From: Bin127 sp965232825
GTDB taxonomy: Bacteria; Chloroflexota; Dehalococcoidia; Lucifugimonadales; Lucifugimonadaceae
Direction: 5' to 3'
NCBI GenBank assembly: GCA_965232825.1
Contig: OZ247429.1
Location: 496,001 to 560,000, forward strand
DNA: 64,000 nucleotides
Position numbers and translations under genes: made by a program. Positions within the stretch are counted from its first letter, which is position 1. Each line of letters starts with the position of its first letter. This document shows positions 34,254 through 43,245 of this stretch, one piece after another. The notes below the pieces were generated by a model. It searched no databases and was not told where the DNA came from. It worked only from the letters and a program-made list of their open reading frames with translations.

Positions 34254-35540
34254 TTGATCCACGAAGTCACGATGCCAGCGATGGGTGCCGACATGACCGA
34301 AGGCACCGTTGTGAAGTGGTTGAAGAGCGAAGGAGATGATGTGGCTCGGGGCGACAAGCTCGCGGAGATCGAGACCGACAAGACTGTCGTCGAGATGGAG
34401 GCGTACAACGCCGGCATCTTGCGGAAGATCGTATTGGGCGACGGGACGAAGGCACCGGTCGGGTCTCTGCTGGCGTACATTGGCGGTGCGGACGATGTGT
34501 TGCCAACCACAGATGCCGCGCCTGAGACGGCAGACGAAACTGCGTCAGAGCCAGAACCCGAGATCGAGCTGGAAGTTTCGGTTGCTGAGGTTCCATCACC
34601 ACCGGAAGCTGTTGTTCCGTCACCGGCTCCGGTCATCTCCCTCCCGGCGGCACCAACCGGTGAAGGTGGGAGGATAAAGGCTTCCCCGCTCGCGCGTCGG
34701 CTTGCGAAGGAGAAGGGTTACGACTTAGCGGCCATTCCGGCAACTGGCCCTGGCGGTCGCATCACCCGCGACGACGTGCTCGATTTCACACCGGCACCAG
34801 CCTTTGCACCGTCTGGTGTAGCCGTCTCAGCGCCGTCCGTCACCGTCGACGGCTCAGATATCGAACTAACGACGATGCGCCAAGCCATAGCCCGTGTCAC
34901 CGTCCGAAGCAAAACCGAAGCGCCCCATTACTACGTCACTTCAGGCGTTGACATGACCGAAGCGATGTCGTTCCGCGCCCAACTCAACGCCGAACTGGCA
35001 GAGTCGGGTGTCCGCGTGTCCGTCAACGACATGATCATCAAAGCTTTGACGATGGCGATTGTCAGGTACCCGAAGTGGAACACAACGTTCCACGAGGATC
35101 GTTTGGAAGGTCACGAAAGCGTCAACATCGGTGTGGCGATTGCGCTCGAAGCCGGGTTGATAGTGCCGGCGTTGATCGGCGTCCAGAGTATGTCTCTCGT
35201 CGATGTCGCTAACGCATCGAAAGACCTCGGTGCTCGCGCGCGCGGCGAAGGCGGTTCGTTGACCCAAGAAGAATTGACGGCGGGCACGTTCTCCACCTCG
35301 AATCTTGGAATGTTCGGCACCGACACGTTCGCGGCGATCATCGTCCCTCCCCAAGCCGGGATCCTCGCGGTCGGTGCGGTGAAACCCACGCCAGTCGTTG
35401 TCGATGACGAAATCGTCGTGCGCCAGATGATGAACGCCACAATATCCGCGGATCACAGAGTCGGCGATGGGGCAGAAGCGGCGATTCTGCTCAACGAGGT
35501 CAAGGACAACCTTGAGCGACCTCTGCGTCTGATCTTGTGA
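34254..35540 (+). CDS. Dihydrolipoamide acyltransferase (E2)
   Basis: 428 residues. One lipoyl domain (1-78) with the lipoylated Lys43 in ETDKTVVEME; an Ala/Pro/Glu-rich linker (85-135); a peripheral subunit-binding domain at ~143-178 (SPLARRLAKEKGY...GPGGRITRDDV); and a catalytic core to the end with His401 and Asp405 in SADHRVGDG. TTG 34254 is the start: GAGGAG lies seven bases upstream and the lipoyl domain begins there. It transfers the acyl group from E1 to CoA. No E3 (lipoamide dehydrogenase) gene is nearby, so E3 must be shared from elsewhere. Confidence 0.92.
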   Translation: MIHEVTMPAMGADMTEGTVVKWLKSEGDDVARGDKLAEIETDKTVVEMEAYNAGILRKIVLGDGTKAPVGSLLAYIGGADDVLPTTDAAPETADETASEPEPEIELEVSVAEVPSPPEAVVPSPAPVISLPAAPTGEGGRIKASPLARRLAKEKGYDLAAIPATGPGGRITRDDVLDFTPAPAFAPSGVAVSAPSVTVDGSDIELTTMRQAIARVTVRSKTEAPHYYVTSGVDMTEAMSFRAQLNAELAESGVRVSVNDMIIKALTMAIVRYPKWNTTFHEDRLEGHESVNIGVAIALEAGLIVPALIGVQSMSLVDVANASKDLGARARGEGGSLTQEELTAGTFSTSNLGMFGTDTFAAIIVPPQAGILAVGAVKPTPVVVDDEIVVRQMMNATISADHRVGDGAEAAILLNEVKDNLERPLRLIL

Positions 35541-35597
35541 TCAGCCGTTAGTCGATTTCGGTTTTACCCCCCTTCCATGTGCGAAGATTGACGCACT

Positions 35598-37265
35598 GTG
35601 TACGCGCAAGAGATATATACCCCGGAAGAGCGATCGATTCTGGACCGTTACTTCACCAACACACACCTCCCTGTTTTCGCGGTCATCAACCTGCCGGAAA
35701 TCGTGAAGGGAGCACTCTTCGCGCGTTACAGCCGGACACATAAGCCTCTCCGTAGGTTATTCCTCGACGAATTTTTCAAAAATGCGGATAATGCCATCGA
35801 GGCCACTGCCAGCTACATCAAGCAGAATGGTAGGGTCGACGAATCAAACGCGATCAGGCACGCCGAAGGATTGTACGATCGGATTTTCGTTGACTACGGT
35901 GACGATTCTGTAGCTCAACTTGGCGGCGCCCATTTGGCTTGTGAACAAGTTTCGGCAATTTTAGCCAAATTGATAGAGCGCGGTCGTATTGCCGCGTACC
36001 TGGAACAGAGCACTAGGTATATCTATTATGACGAGAAATTGCGTGATGGAAACGACAGTGAACGGTTCAGGTACCGGATTCCACCGGAAATTGATAACGG
36101 CACGCTCACAAAACGGTTTACGTCCGAGATGGATCGATTGTTCGAACGGTATTCATCGGTTGTACGCGCCCTTACGTTGTACCACGAGAACCGATTGCGC
36201 CGCAGATCATCGAAAAAAAACCCATCCGAATTTCGCAGGACGACGCGTGGGCTTGCGTGCGACGCGGCGCGGGCACTTCTACCAGCTGCCACCACATCGA
36301 ACGTCGGAGTATTTGCGACGGGTCAAGCCTATGAAACGATGCTGATGCGAATGAATGCTTCAACTCTCGCTGAAGCACACACTTATTCGAATTGGATGCT
36401 CTCAGAGCTGAGAAAGGTGATAGCTGGATTTCTGACGCGCGTTGACCTCGATAATCGTGGTGTCGCATGGAGCAACTATTTTCGCAATGCAGCGCAAGAG
36501 ATGAATGCAATCTCGAATGAATTGGCGTACCCAAGAACATCGTACGGTTCGGCAGAAGACGAAGTACGACTCATTGATTGGGATGATCACGCTGAGGCAA
36601 AGGTCGTCGCGGCCGCTCTGTATCCCTTCACTCATCACTCAGAAGAGGAACTGTTTGCACAAGCGACCCGCATGGGTACAGAAGAACGGAAACGAATAAT
36701 AACAGCATATGTCGGCGAACGGATGAATCGCAGGCACAAGCCGGGACGCGGAATGGAACGAATATACTACCGTTTCGAAGTTGTTTCGGACTATGGTAGT
36801 TTCCGAGACCTACAACGACATAGGATGATGACTATCGACTGGCAAAAGCTTACGCCGATGCACGGTTACTCAACACCGCCTGAAATTGAAGATGCCGGGT
36901 CTGGGGTTGTTAAGAATTGGCACGTCGCAATGCAGGACGCTGCCGAACTCTATGAGGATATCCGAGTTCAACACGGACCAGACGTTGCTCAGTACGTCGT
37001 ACCATTTGGATATCGTATTCGTTACAACATCCAGCTAAACGCTCGGCAAGCGTTTCACATGTTGGAGTTGAGGACTGACAAGTCGGGTCACGCGGATTAC
37101 CGCAGAATTTGCGCCAAAATGCACAATTTAATCCGCAATCAGGCTGGGCATCACGCGATTGCAGACGCCATGGGATACGTTATCTCGGGCGTTTACAAAG
37201 TCGGCCGTTTGCAAGCCGAGGAGCGGCGATCTGACAGACTTCAACCGAGGTTAGATTTGCTATGA
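35598..37265 (+). CDS. Two-domain ThyX-like protein (FAD-dependent thymidylate synthase superfamily)
   Basis: 555 residues, over twice a normal ThyX (~220-250), made of two ThyX-like halves. Half 1 (about 1-280) has ERGRIAAYLEQSTRY and later LLPAATTSNVGVFATGQAYE. Half 2 (about 290-540) has LQRHRMMTIDWQKLTP, then MLELRTDKSGHADYR. Against the RHRxxSxNExSxR signature, half 1 reads R128-G-R130...E136-Q-S138-T-R140 (second part kept) and half 2 reads R407-H-R409 with the second part lost. Start GTG 35598. Flavin-dependent dTMP synthesis is possible, with folD nearby, but split motifs leave activity unproven. The stop overlaps the convergent hydrolase gene. Confidence 0.8.
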   Translation: MYAQEIYTPEERSILDRYFTNTHLPVFAVINLPEIVKGALFARYSRTHKPLRRLFLDEFFKNADNAIEATASYIKQNGRVDESNAIRHAEGLYDRIFVDYGDDSVAQLGGAHLACEQVSAILAKLIERGRIAAYLEQSTRYIYYDEKLRDGNDSERFRYRIPPEIDNGTLTKRFTSEMDRLFERYSSVVRALTLYHENRLRRRSSKKNPSEFRRTTRGLACDAARALLPAATTSNVGVFATGQAYETMLMRMNASTLAEAHTYSNWMLSELRKVIAGFLTRVDLDNRGVAWSNYFRNAAQEMNAISNELAYPRTSYGSAEDEVRLIDWDDHAEAKVVAAALYPFTHHSEEELFAQATRMGTEERKRIITAYVGERMNRRHKPGRGMERIYYRFEVVSDYGSFRDLQRHRMMTIDWQKLTPMHGYSTPPEIEDAGSGVVKNWHVAMQDAAELYEDIRVQHGPDVAQYVVPFGYRIRYNIQLNARQAFHMLELRTDKSGHADYRRICAKMHNLIRNQAGHHAIADAMGYVISGVYKVGRLQAEERRSDRLQPRLDLL

Positions 37266-38126
37266 CAACCGCGGGTAGTGCGCCGGCCCTTTTTCGACGC
37301 CGCAGGCGTTTGCTAGCCAGTCTTCTTGGGCGATGTGATCGAGGTAGCCTTTTCCTAGGTTGATGCCTACGGTGGTCTGGCCTGAGAGACCAACTGCTAG
37401 CTGGTCGTAATAGTCTTTTTCGCCGGCTCCGGTTGAGAACAGGACATTTTTCGCGTTGACGTCACTGACCAACGCCATCGGATCGTAGTTGGCAAGGGTT
37501 GCCCGCGCCTCGTCCCATGCGTCAGGGTAAGAACGCTTGAAATCGTTGAACTCCGCGAGCGGGTAGTCGGGATTGCCGGCGGTTCGGTTATCGATGTCAG
37601 CGAACATCAGCGCGCCGGTTTGGAGCGCGTGTACGCCGTCGGTCAAGGCTGCGGTTATGAAGGCAAGATCGCCGCCGGAAATGGCGAGTTTTGATGCGTC
37701 GACGTTGGGTTGTTGGAGAAGGATTTGGATGGCGGTGATGCAGTCGGATACGATGTCGCCCCAGACGTAGGTATCCTCGCCCGGCAAGCCGTCCGTGAGC
37801 AACCCAGGGTAGGCTGCATCATATCCCGAGTTGGCAAGTCGTTGTCCGCGGTGGCAAAGCGCCATGACCACATAAGCTGCGCGGCGTTCGTAAAGCGGTA
37901 CACCAACGACACTCCCATATCCGGGTGCTTGGAACAGTGGTACGTGAGGTCCGCCGGATTTGGGAATGTGGAGATAGGCGTAGAGCGGGTAGTCGCCAAC
38001 CCCGTTGAAGCGGACGGAGTAGGCATTCGATGTCTCGTTGGTTCGGATGGGCAGATCCTCGATGGAGACATCGCCCCTAGCCGCGTTGACGGCGGCTTCT
38101 ACCCGCGCAGACCAGTAGTCATTCAT
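37260..38126 (-). CDS. Alpha/beta-hydrolase, acetylxylan-esterase-like, nucleophile replaced by Asp
   Basis: A 288-residue alpha/beta-hydrolase related to the acetylxylan esterase (AXE1/cephalosporin-C deacetylase) family and to its upstream neighbour. Family features are YLHIPKSGG, APGYGS, and DIVSDCITAIQILLQ before the nucleophile elbow. The elbow reads LAISGGDLAFITAAL, where the family has GGSQGG: Asp153 occupies the Ser position. The C-terminal His is probably in YLDHIAQED. It could use Asp chemistry like dehalogenases or epoxide hydrolases, or be non-catalytic. It is 21 bases downstream of the intact paralogue. Confidence 0.7.
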   Translation of the reverse strand: MNDYWSARVEAAVNAARGDVSIEDLPIRTNETSNAYSVRFNGVGDYPLYAYLHIPKSGGPHVPLFQAPGYGSVVGVPLYERRAAYVVMALCHRGQRLANSGYDAAYPGLLTDGLPGEDTYVWGDIVSDCITAIQILLQQPNVDASKLAISGGDLAFITAALTDGVHALQTGALMFADIDNRTAGNPDYPLAEFNDFKRSYPDAWDEARATLANYDPMALVSDVNAKNVLFSTGAGEKDYYDQLAVGLSGQTTVGINLGKGYLDHIAQEDWLANACGVEKGPAHYPRLS

Positions 38127-38147
38127 GATCAGTTTCTCCGTTGGAGG

Positions 38148-39089
38148 TTACAGCGCTACAGGGTTGAGATGTTCGGCGAGGAAGGCATGCAGCACCTTGT
38201 CATGACCGACGCCGGATCCGGAGTCGTGGGCGCAATCCTCGTAGGTGTAGAGTTTCTTGTCTTGGCTGCCAATCTCTCGGAACACCGCAAATCCGGTCTC
38301 CGGCGGGCAGACGTCGTCCATCAAGCCGATGTTGACGATGATCGGACAATCGATCTTGTCGACGAAATTGTGGATGTCGTGAAGGTCGAGGGTGTCTCTA
38401 GCAGCTTCTTCCCGCTCGGGGTAGAGACGGAGGTAGTCGTTGATCTCCTCGTACGGGTATGAGCGTGTAAGCGATGCCGCATCCATCATGGAGCAGAGGT
38501 ACGGCGCGCCGGCGGACGCACAGGCCACTTGGCCGGCCCGCAACGACGAGACAAGGAGCGTCAGAGCGCCGCCTTGACTCCCGCCTTGAACGCAGATGCA
38601 CGACGAATCGACCTCGTCGATCCCGCTCAAGAAATCGAACGCTCGGATCGCGTCCATGTAGAAGCCACGATAACCGTACTCAGTTCGCTTGTCGAGGTTG
38701 TGGACCAAGAGGCCTGGGTAACCCGGATTAAAGACGGAGTTGCTGCGAAGTTTGTTGCGTGGCGCGGCCGAGAATGCGGCATATCCCATCATCGCTAAGT
38801 CGGTTGGCAATTTCGGTTCGCTGACGTATCCGGGGACGAAGAGGTAACCGGGCAAAGGAACATCGATGTTTCGAGGTCGGCAATACCAACCTGCGATTTC
38901 CAATCCGCCGTAGCTGTCGTATCGAGCTTCGAATACCTCCACTTCGGGCGTCGAACGCATGGGCACCGGTTCCAGTCGCGGATTTAGCGGCACGGAAAGC
39001 GTATCAGCTTCGGTTTGCCGCCAATATTCGTCGAAATCATCAGGGCGGCGCACTGAAGATTCGAATGCGGAAGGATCACGGCGCGTCAT
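38148..39089 (-). CDS. Acetylxylan esterase/cephalosporin-C deacetylase-family hydrolase
   Basis: 313 residues from ATG 39089, chosen for GAGG nine bases upstream (an ATG seven codons earlier lacks one). The alpha/beta-hydrolase triad is visible: the elbow CVQGGSQGGALT gives nucleophile Ser171, GLMDDVCPP gives the acid Asp, and YEDCAHDSG the His. PGYLFVPGYVSE and RTEYGYRGFYMDAIRAFDFL are typical of AXE1 proteins. It would remove acetyl groups from sugars or other esters. It is followed by a divergent paralogue lacking the Ser, suggesting a functional pair. Confidence 0.85.
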   Translation of the reverse strand: MTRRDPSAFESSVRRPDDFDEYWRQTEADTLSVPLNPRLEPVPMRSTPEVEVFEARYDSYGGLEIAGWYCRPRNIDVPLPGYLFVPGYVSEPKLPTDLAMMGYAAFSAAPRNKLRSNSVFNPGYPGLLVHNLDKRTEYGYRGFYMDAIRAFDFLSGIDEVDSSCICVQGGSQGGALTLLVSSLRAGQVACASAGAPYLCSMMDAASLTRSYPYEEINDYLRLYPEREEAARDTLDLHDIHNFVDKIDCPIIVNIGLMDDVCPPETGFAVFREIGSQDKKLYTYEDCAHDSGSGVGHDKVLHAFLAEHLNPVAL

Positions 39090-39159
39090 CTGCAATACCT
39101 CAGGTCTCATTTCGAGTCTCTAACACTGTATCACCGTCAAATCCATTCGACGCGGCGGT

Positions 39160-40647
39160 TCAGACGGACGAATCGATCGGTTTTGAACCGTCGACATTCT
39201 GCTCGTAGTTTCGGGTCATCAACCATGCAGGAATGACTCCGAGGATGCAGGCCGTGGAGGCGTAAGTGAAGAAGTTGGAGAATACGGCCATACCCGCTTC
39301 GTTCGCCGCTTCAGGTCGTTCGATCATTTCCTCTAGTCCCGGTGCGGTCAACAGGAACTGCTCGGTGCCGAGTGAAGCAACAACCGCTAGTCCGGCCGTC
39401 ATGCCGATATTCCGAGACAACGTCAATAATCCTGAAGCGATGCCTTTGTCCTCTTCAGGAACACGTCGCAAGGCGCTTTCGGCAATTGGGGCGATTATCA
39501 GTCCCAATCCGATGCCGACGAGGACGAGGTCAAACGAAGATCGAGGTTCTTCCAACACGATGTCCCACGTCGATATGAAGTTGAAGCCGATCGCCGCGAT
39601 TACCAATCCAGCGATGGTCGGAATGCGGACGCCGAATCGCGTGGCGATGAAACCTCCAGCGAATGCTGCAACCCCGAGCGCCACCGTCATTCGCACGAGA
39701 AGGAGCCCTGAATCAAGCGCGGAGAGACCGTAGATTGTACCCGCAAGCAGCGGTACGCTGACCAACCCGATCATCAACGCCGAACCGACGAGGAAATGCG
39801 TGACGTTCGACCAGATGAAGTCCTTCAATCTGCCCAGTGATCGTGGAACTGCCTTTTCGTCGGCAAAGCGATTTGATATCGCGACCACTCCGGTTAGGGC
39901 AGCGGCGGCAACGAAAAGCATTATCATCGGCAGATCTGGATCGGATATGCGGAAAAGACCGACCGTTAGCGTAGTGAGGGCGGCAGTGAACGCGGCGGCT
40001 CCGATCCAGTCAACGCCGGTGTCGTGACGTACCCCTTTGGGAAGTTTGGCAAGCGCGACGATTGCAATCAATGAGAGCGGAATGTTGGACCAAAAGGTGT
40101 ATTCCCATCCGATCCAATCGGCAATCGCACCCGCCCAGACGGGGCCAAATACGCTACCAGCTTCTGCGGCTGCACCGACCATGCCGAACGCGACGATCCG
40201 GCGACGCGTTCCTACGAGAGTCTCGGCCGCGGCGAGCGATATCGGTATGACCGCACCAGCACCGATCGACTGCACGACCCTTGTAGCGATTGCCCAACGA
40301 TATTGATCTAAGAACGGGATCGCGTCGAGTGACGTCGAAACCATTGGAATCAAAGCAACCCCGACTGAACCAACCATGAAGACGCTCAATGCGAGCAGAA
40401 ACGCGGCGCGGTAGCCCCATCGGTCGGCCAGACGCCCCATGATTGGCATCGTTGCCGAGTAGCCGATCAAGAACGAGATAATCAACCAGCTCGCCCGCGT
40501 GACGTCGTTGACCGGAATCTTCAGGCTCTGCATCATGTCCGGCAAGATCGTCACGACCAAAGTCATGTCGTCTGCCGCGATGAACACCCCGTAGCACAAC
40601 GGCAGAAACAGAAGATACGGAGATACCTCCGTCTTAACCCAATTCAC
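39160..40647 (-). CDS. MFS transporter, DHA2-type (14 TM)
   Basis: A 495-residue major facilitator with about 14 hydrophobic helices. The motif-A loop MGRLADRWGYRAAFLL lies after helix 2, and IPISLAAAETLVGTRRR and FGPVWAGAIADWIGWEYTFW are typical of drug-efflux-like DHA2 exporters. The N-terminus is short and the C-terminus (MTRNYEQNVDGSK) is cytoplasmic. It is upstream of nothing obvious on its strand except, 70 bases away, the two hydrolase genes in the opposite order of transcription (they start beyond its stop), so co-transcription as MFS then hydrolases is plausible. Confidence 0.83.
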   Translation of the reverse strand: MNWVKTEVSPYLLFLPLCYGVFIAADDMTLVVTILPDMMQSLKIPVNDVTRASWLIISFLIGYSATMPIMGRLADRWGYRAAFLLALSVFMVGSVGVALIPMVSTSLDAIPFLDQYRWAIATRVVQSIGAGAVIPISLAAAETLVGTRRRIVAFGMVGAAAEAGSVFGPVWAGAIADWIGWEYTFWSNIPLSLIAIVALAKLPKGVRHDTGVDWIGAAAFTAALTTLTVGLFRISDPDLPMIMLFVAAAALTGVVAISNRFADEKAVPRSLGRLKDFIWSNVTHFLVGSALMIGLVSVPLLAGTIYGLSALDSGLLLVRMTVALGVAAFAGGFIATRFGVRIPTIAGLVIAAIGFNFISTWDIVLEEPRSSFDLVLVGIGLGLIIAPIAESALRRVPEEDKGIASGLLTLSRNIGMTAGLAVVASLGTEQFLLTAPGLEEMIERPEAANEAGMAVFSNFFTYASTACILGVIPAWLMTRNYEQNVDGSKPIDSSV

Positions 40648-40681
40648 GACTATCGCGATTTCTGGCTGCGGTCTTCAAGCA

Positions 40682-41437
40682 TCAGGGAATCGGTTGTTCG
40701 ATCACGAAATCTTCGCCATAGCGACTCATTTGGAGGATTCGCACGGTTGAATCACTGTCGCGGACTTGGAGAGTACCGGCGATGCGCGCCGATTTCATCT
40801 CGAACGATTCGTGGTCGATAACCACTTCTGCCACGCCGATGCCATCGGGTATGATTTCGCCGAGCAATGACTTGAGCGCGTCGGCCCGCAAAGGCGACGT
40901 GATCTGGTAGTCGACTCCAGGTTCCGGGGCAGTAGTGTATTCGGCTTCGGTAAGACCTTCAAGGACACCCCTAACCGCTGCGATCGGTTGCAAGAACCCG
41001 ATTGGGTTTTGCTCATCGGGCAATAGCTCCCATTCTCCAGTCAACGGGTTGGTCAACCAAGTATTGGTTCCGATCAGAATCGCTTGGACTTCGATGTAGA
41101 TCCTGCCAAGATTGGCTTCGGCGGCGATGCTCATCCCGGTCTCGGTGATCGCGCCTTCGACGCGCGCAAGTTCCAGACCACCCAGCGCTTCGGTGAAACC
41201 GTTTTCGTGTTCAAGGATGAACCAGATGCTGCCGGCTTCGACAAGGGAGTTGATTGCGTTCTCGATGACTTCATCCGGATTTAATAGGACGGGAGTCGGA
41301 GTTGGACTAGGCTGAATGACCGCGGTCGGTGGCGGAGTAGGCGAAGGTTCCGGCGCGCTGGTGCAAGCAACCAACATTGCCGTGCCTAGCGAGAACACGA
41401 TGAATGACAAGAACGCGGCAAAGCGTAATTCCCGCAT
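40682..41437 (-). CDS. LppX/LprG-like lipoprotein
   Basis: 251 residues from ATG 41437. A signal peptide ends in the lipobox AMLVAC, followed by a Pro/Thr-rich spacer (PEPSPTPPPTAVIQPSPTPT). The body resembles the LppX_LprAFG fold: WFILEHENGF, ALGGLELARVEGAI, IGTNTWLTNPLTGEWELLP and VEVVI-type strands forming a half-barrel for lipid binding. In mycobacteria such proteins carry lipids across the cell envelope. It lies 139 bases downstream of the anti-sigma gene and may belong to the same regulon. Confidence 0.75.
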   Translation of the reverse strand: MRELRFAAFLSFIVFSLGTAMLVACTSAPEPSPTPPPTAVIQPSPTPTPVLLNPDEVIENAINSLVEAGSIWFILEHENGFTEALGGLELARVEGAITETGMSIAAEANLGRIYIEVQAILIGTNTWLTNPLTGEWELLPDEQNPIGFLQPIAAVRGVLEGLTEAEYTTAPEPGVDYQITSPLRADALKSLLGEIIPDGIGVAEVVIDHESFEMKSARIAGTLQVRDSDSTVRILQMSRYGEDFVIEQPIP

Positions 41438-41576
41438 GTATTGAAACCCCAGAGTGAATCGGCTCATCATTGCGAACCAGCAGATGACAGAACGCCTTTG
41501 AGGAGATTTTACGGCAGTTTCGAATTACCGTGTTGACGGACCGGAATGAGCATCCACAACGCTCTGAGCGTTCGTT

Positions 41577-42578
41577 CTACTGGGGTTTGAAGCGGTTCTC
41601 CGGCAACGCCAAAGACGGATCGGGAGGATCGACAACACGCTCGCGCGTTATGTGGGCCCCGTTGTAGAGACTCAGCGGTAACTCAAGTCCGAAAATGACG
41701 GTGCTATATCCGGCTTCGTTCATGTCGAAAGATGCGACGTAGGTGGGTTCGCCTTCATCGAATAGGTACAACCGATACTCTTCTCCCGGAGGCGCTTGTT
41801 CGACTCCGCCAATTACGAGGGCACCGATTGGTTTCTGTTGATGTTCCAAAAGATACGCGTATCCATCGCCGGACAACGCGGCTTCAGGTTGCCACGCGGG
41901 GCTTTGGTACTCATTACGCAACGTCGCGTAGGTCAAACTGATCTGATCGTTCATCGATGTACGGAGCGCGTCGTTGATCTCCGTCATCTTGACGATCTCT
42001 TGGTCCTGCCGGGAGATCCGTTCATGAGCACGCGTCAATAGTTGCTCGTTCGATGACATGTCGTTCACCATCGACTCGGTGTGGGCATAGGCAGCAGCCA
42101 CCTCGCGTTCCATATCAGAAACTTTGCGATTGAGTTCCACGTTGTCGTTACCCAATTGGATAGCCATGATGCCCACGATGGCGAATGAGGCGATTGAAGT
42201 GGCAAAAGCCAATCGACCAGCCGTCAGAACGTTGCCAAGTCGTTCCCAGATGGTCCTCAGGTCACGCTCGTATTCGACTTCTTCAACCGCGATGCGATTT
42301 TCGAGGTGTTCAACGAGGGAGGAGTAAGTCGAAGTGTTTTTGACGACGCTGGTTTCGGCACTCGCGCTTGATAACAGTTTGTCGCGGAGCGAAACTGGTG
42401 GCGCGGCGTCGCCGATCCGCGCCGACATGTCAGCGACGGTTTCCAGCAACTCACTAAGTTCGTCGGCCGCATCGACGTCGCGCGCAACTAGCTCTTCGAC
42501 TGCTTGTTGCTCGCGTTCGTCCAACGCGCCTAAAGCGTACGCAGGAAAATCCGCGATGATTTCTTCGTCTCGAGGCAT
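41577..42578 (-). CDS. Membrane-anchored anti-sigma factor (RskA type)
   Basis: 333 residues. The N-terminal anti-sigma domain (PRDEEIIADFPAYALGALDEREQQAVEELV) binds the partner sigma factor. One transmembrane helix (RLAFATSIASFAIVGIMAI) lies near residue 130, a coiled coil follows to about 210, and the C-terminal RskA domain (GYAYLLEHQQKPIGALVIGG...YRLYLFDEG) is extracytoplasmic. I prefer ATG 42578 with GGA nine bases upstream; GTG 42593 is possible. It directly follows the sigma gene. By family precedent, signal-triggered proteolysis including a site-2 protease frees the sigma factor; an M50 protease gene sits at 49095-50048. Confidence 0.85.
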   Translation of the reverse strand: MPRDEEIIADFPAYALGALDEREQQAVEELVARDVDAADELSELLETVADMSARIGDAAPPVSLRDKLLSSASAETSVVKNTSTYSSLVEHLENRIAVEEVEYERDLRTIWERLGNVLTAGRLAFATSIASFAIVGIMAIQLGNDNVELNRKVSDMEREVAAAYAHTESMVNDMSSNEQLLTRAHERISRQDQEIVKMTEINDALRTSMNDQISLTYATLRNEYQSPAWQPEAALSGDGYAYLLEHQQKPIGALVIGGVEQAPPGEEYRLYLFDEGEPTYVASFDMNEAGYSTVIFGLELPLSLYNGAHITRERVVDPPDPSLALPENRFKPQ

Positions 42579-42597
42579 CTTTTGAGTCCACACAGGA

Positions 42598-43176
42598 TTA
42601 GTCGTCGCCGTAGATTTCTTTATCCAATGCCACGCGGAGTTTCTTTAAGGCCAGTCGCATTCGCGTTTTAACGGTCCCCAATGGTTGGTCGGTCGCTTCT
42701 GCGATCTGAGTTTGGGTCATTCCCTCGAAGTAAGACAGATAGACGACTTGGCGTTGCGGCTCTGGCAAAACCTTAAGGGCTAAACGCACCTGTTCGTATT
42801 CCGAGTTGGCCACCGCCGCTTCGGGCGGGGAGATGTCATCTGATTCGAGGTCGTAGCGCTCAGTGATGTCGTCACTGTAGCGGGATTTATCTCGTCGGAG
42901 CTTACGGAGTTCGTCGATGGTGCGGTTATGGGCGATTCGGAAGAGCCAAGTAGTGAACTTGCCCTTGTCTGGCATGTAGGTGTGCCCACGTCGCCACACC
43001 CGCATGAACACGTCTTGAGTGACTTCCTCGGACTTAACGGCATCGTTTAGGATGCGCGCCGCTAACCCGAATACGCGCTTGCCATACCGATCATAGAGTG
43101 CTGCGAATGCATCGGTGTTTTCTTCCGATATTTCGGCTAGCAGTTCTTGATCTGTAAGCTCTTGGTAGTTGATCAT
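42598..43176 (-). CDS. ECF RNA polymerase sigma factor (SigK-like)
   Basis: A 192-residue sigma factor. Region 2 includes DAFAALYDRYGKRVFGLAARIL and VTQDVFMRVWRRG, with FTTWLFRIAHNRTIDELRK at 2.3-2.4. A ~25-residue acidic linker follows (DITERYDLESDD). Region 4 is LPEPQRQVVYLSYFEGMTQ...GTVKTRMRLALKKLR, the helix-turn-helix that reads the -35 element. It sits immediately upstream of its RskA-type anti-sigma gene. The regulon probably concerns envelope or redox stress; this is inference from the family. Confidence 0.92.
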   Translation of the reverse strand: MINYQELTDQELLAEISEENTDAFAALYDRYGKRVFGLAARILNDAVKSEEVTQDVFMRVWRRGHTYMPDKGKFTTWLFRIAHNRTIDELRKLRRDKSRYSDDITERYDLESDDISPPEAAVANSEYEQVRLALKVLPEPQRQVVYLSYFEGMTQTQIAEATDQPLGTVKTRMRLALKKLRVALDKEIYGDD

Positions 43177-43245
43177 TCGCCGATTTCCGTGAGAATTGAC
43201 TTCGATTCCGTTAGACCTGGTGCGTTTTTGCGGTACCGGTTTGAC

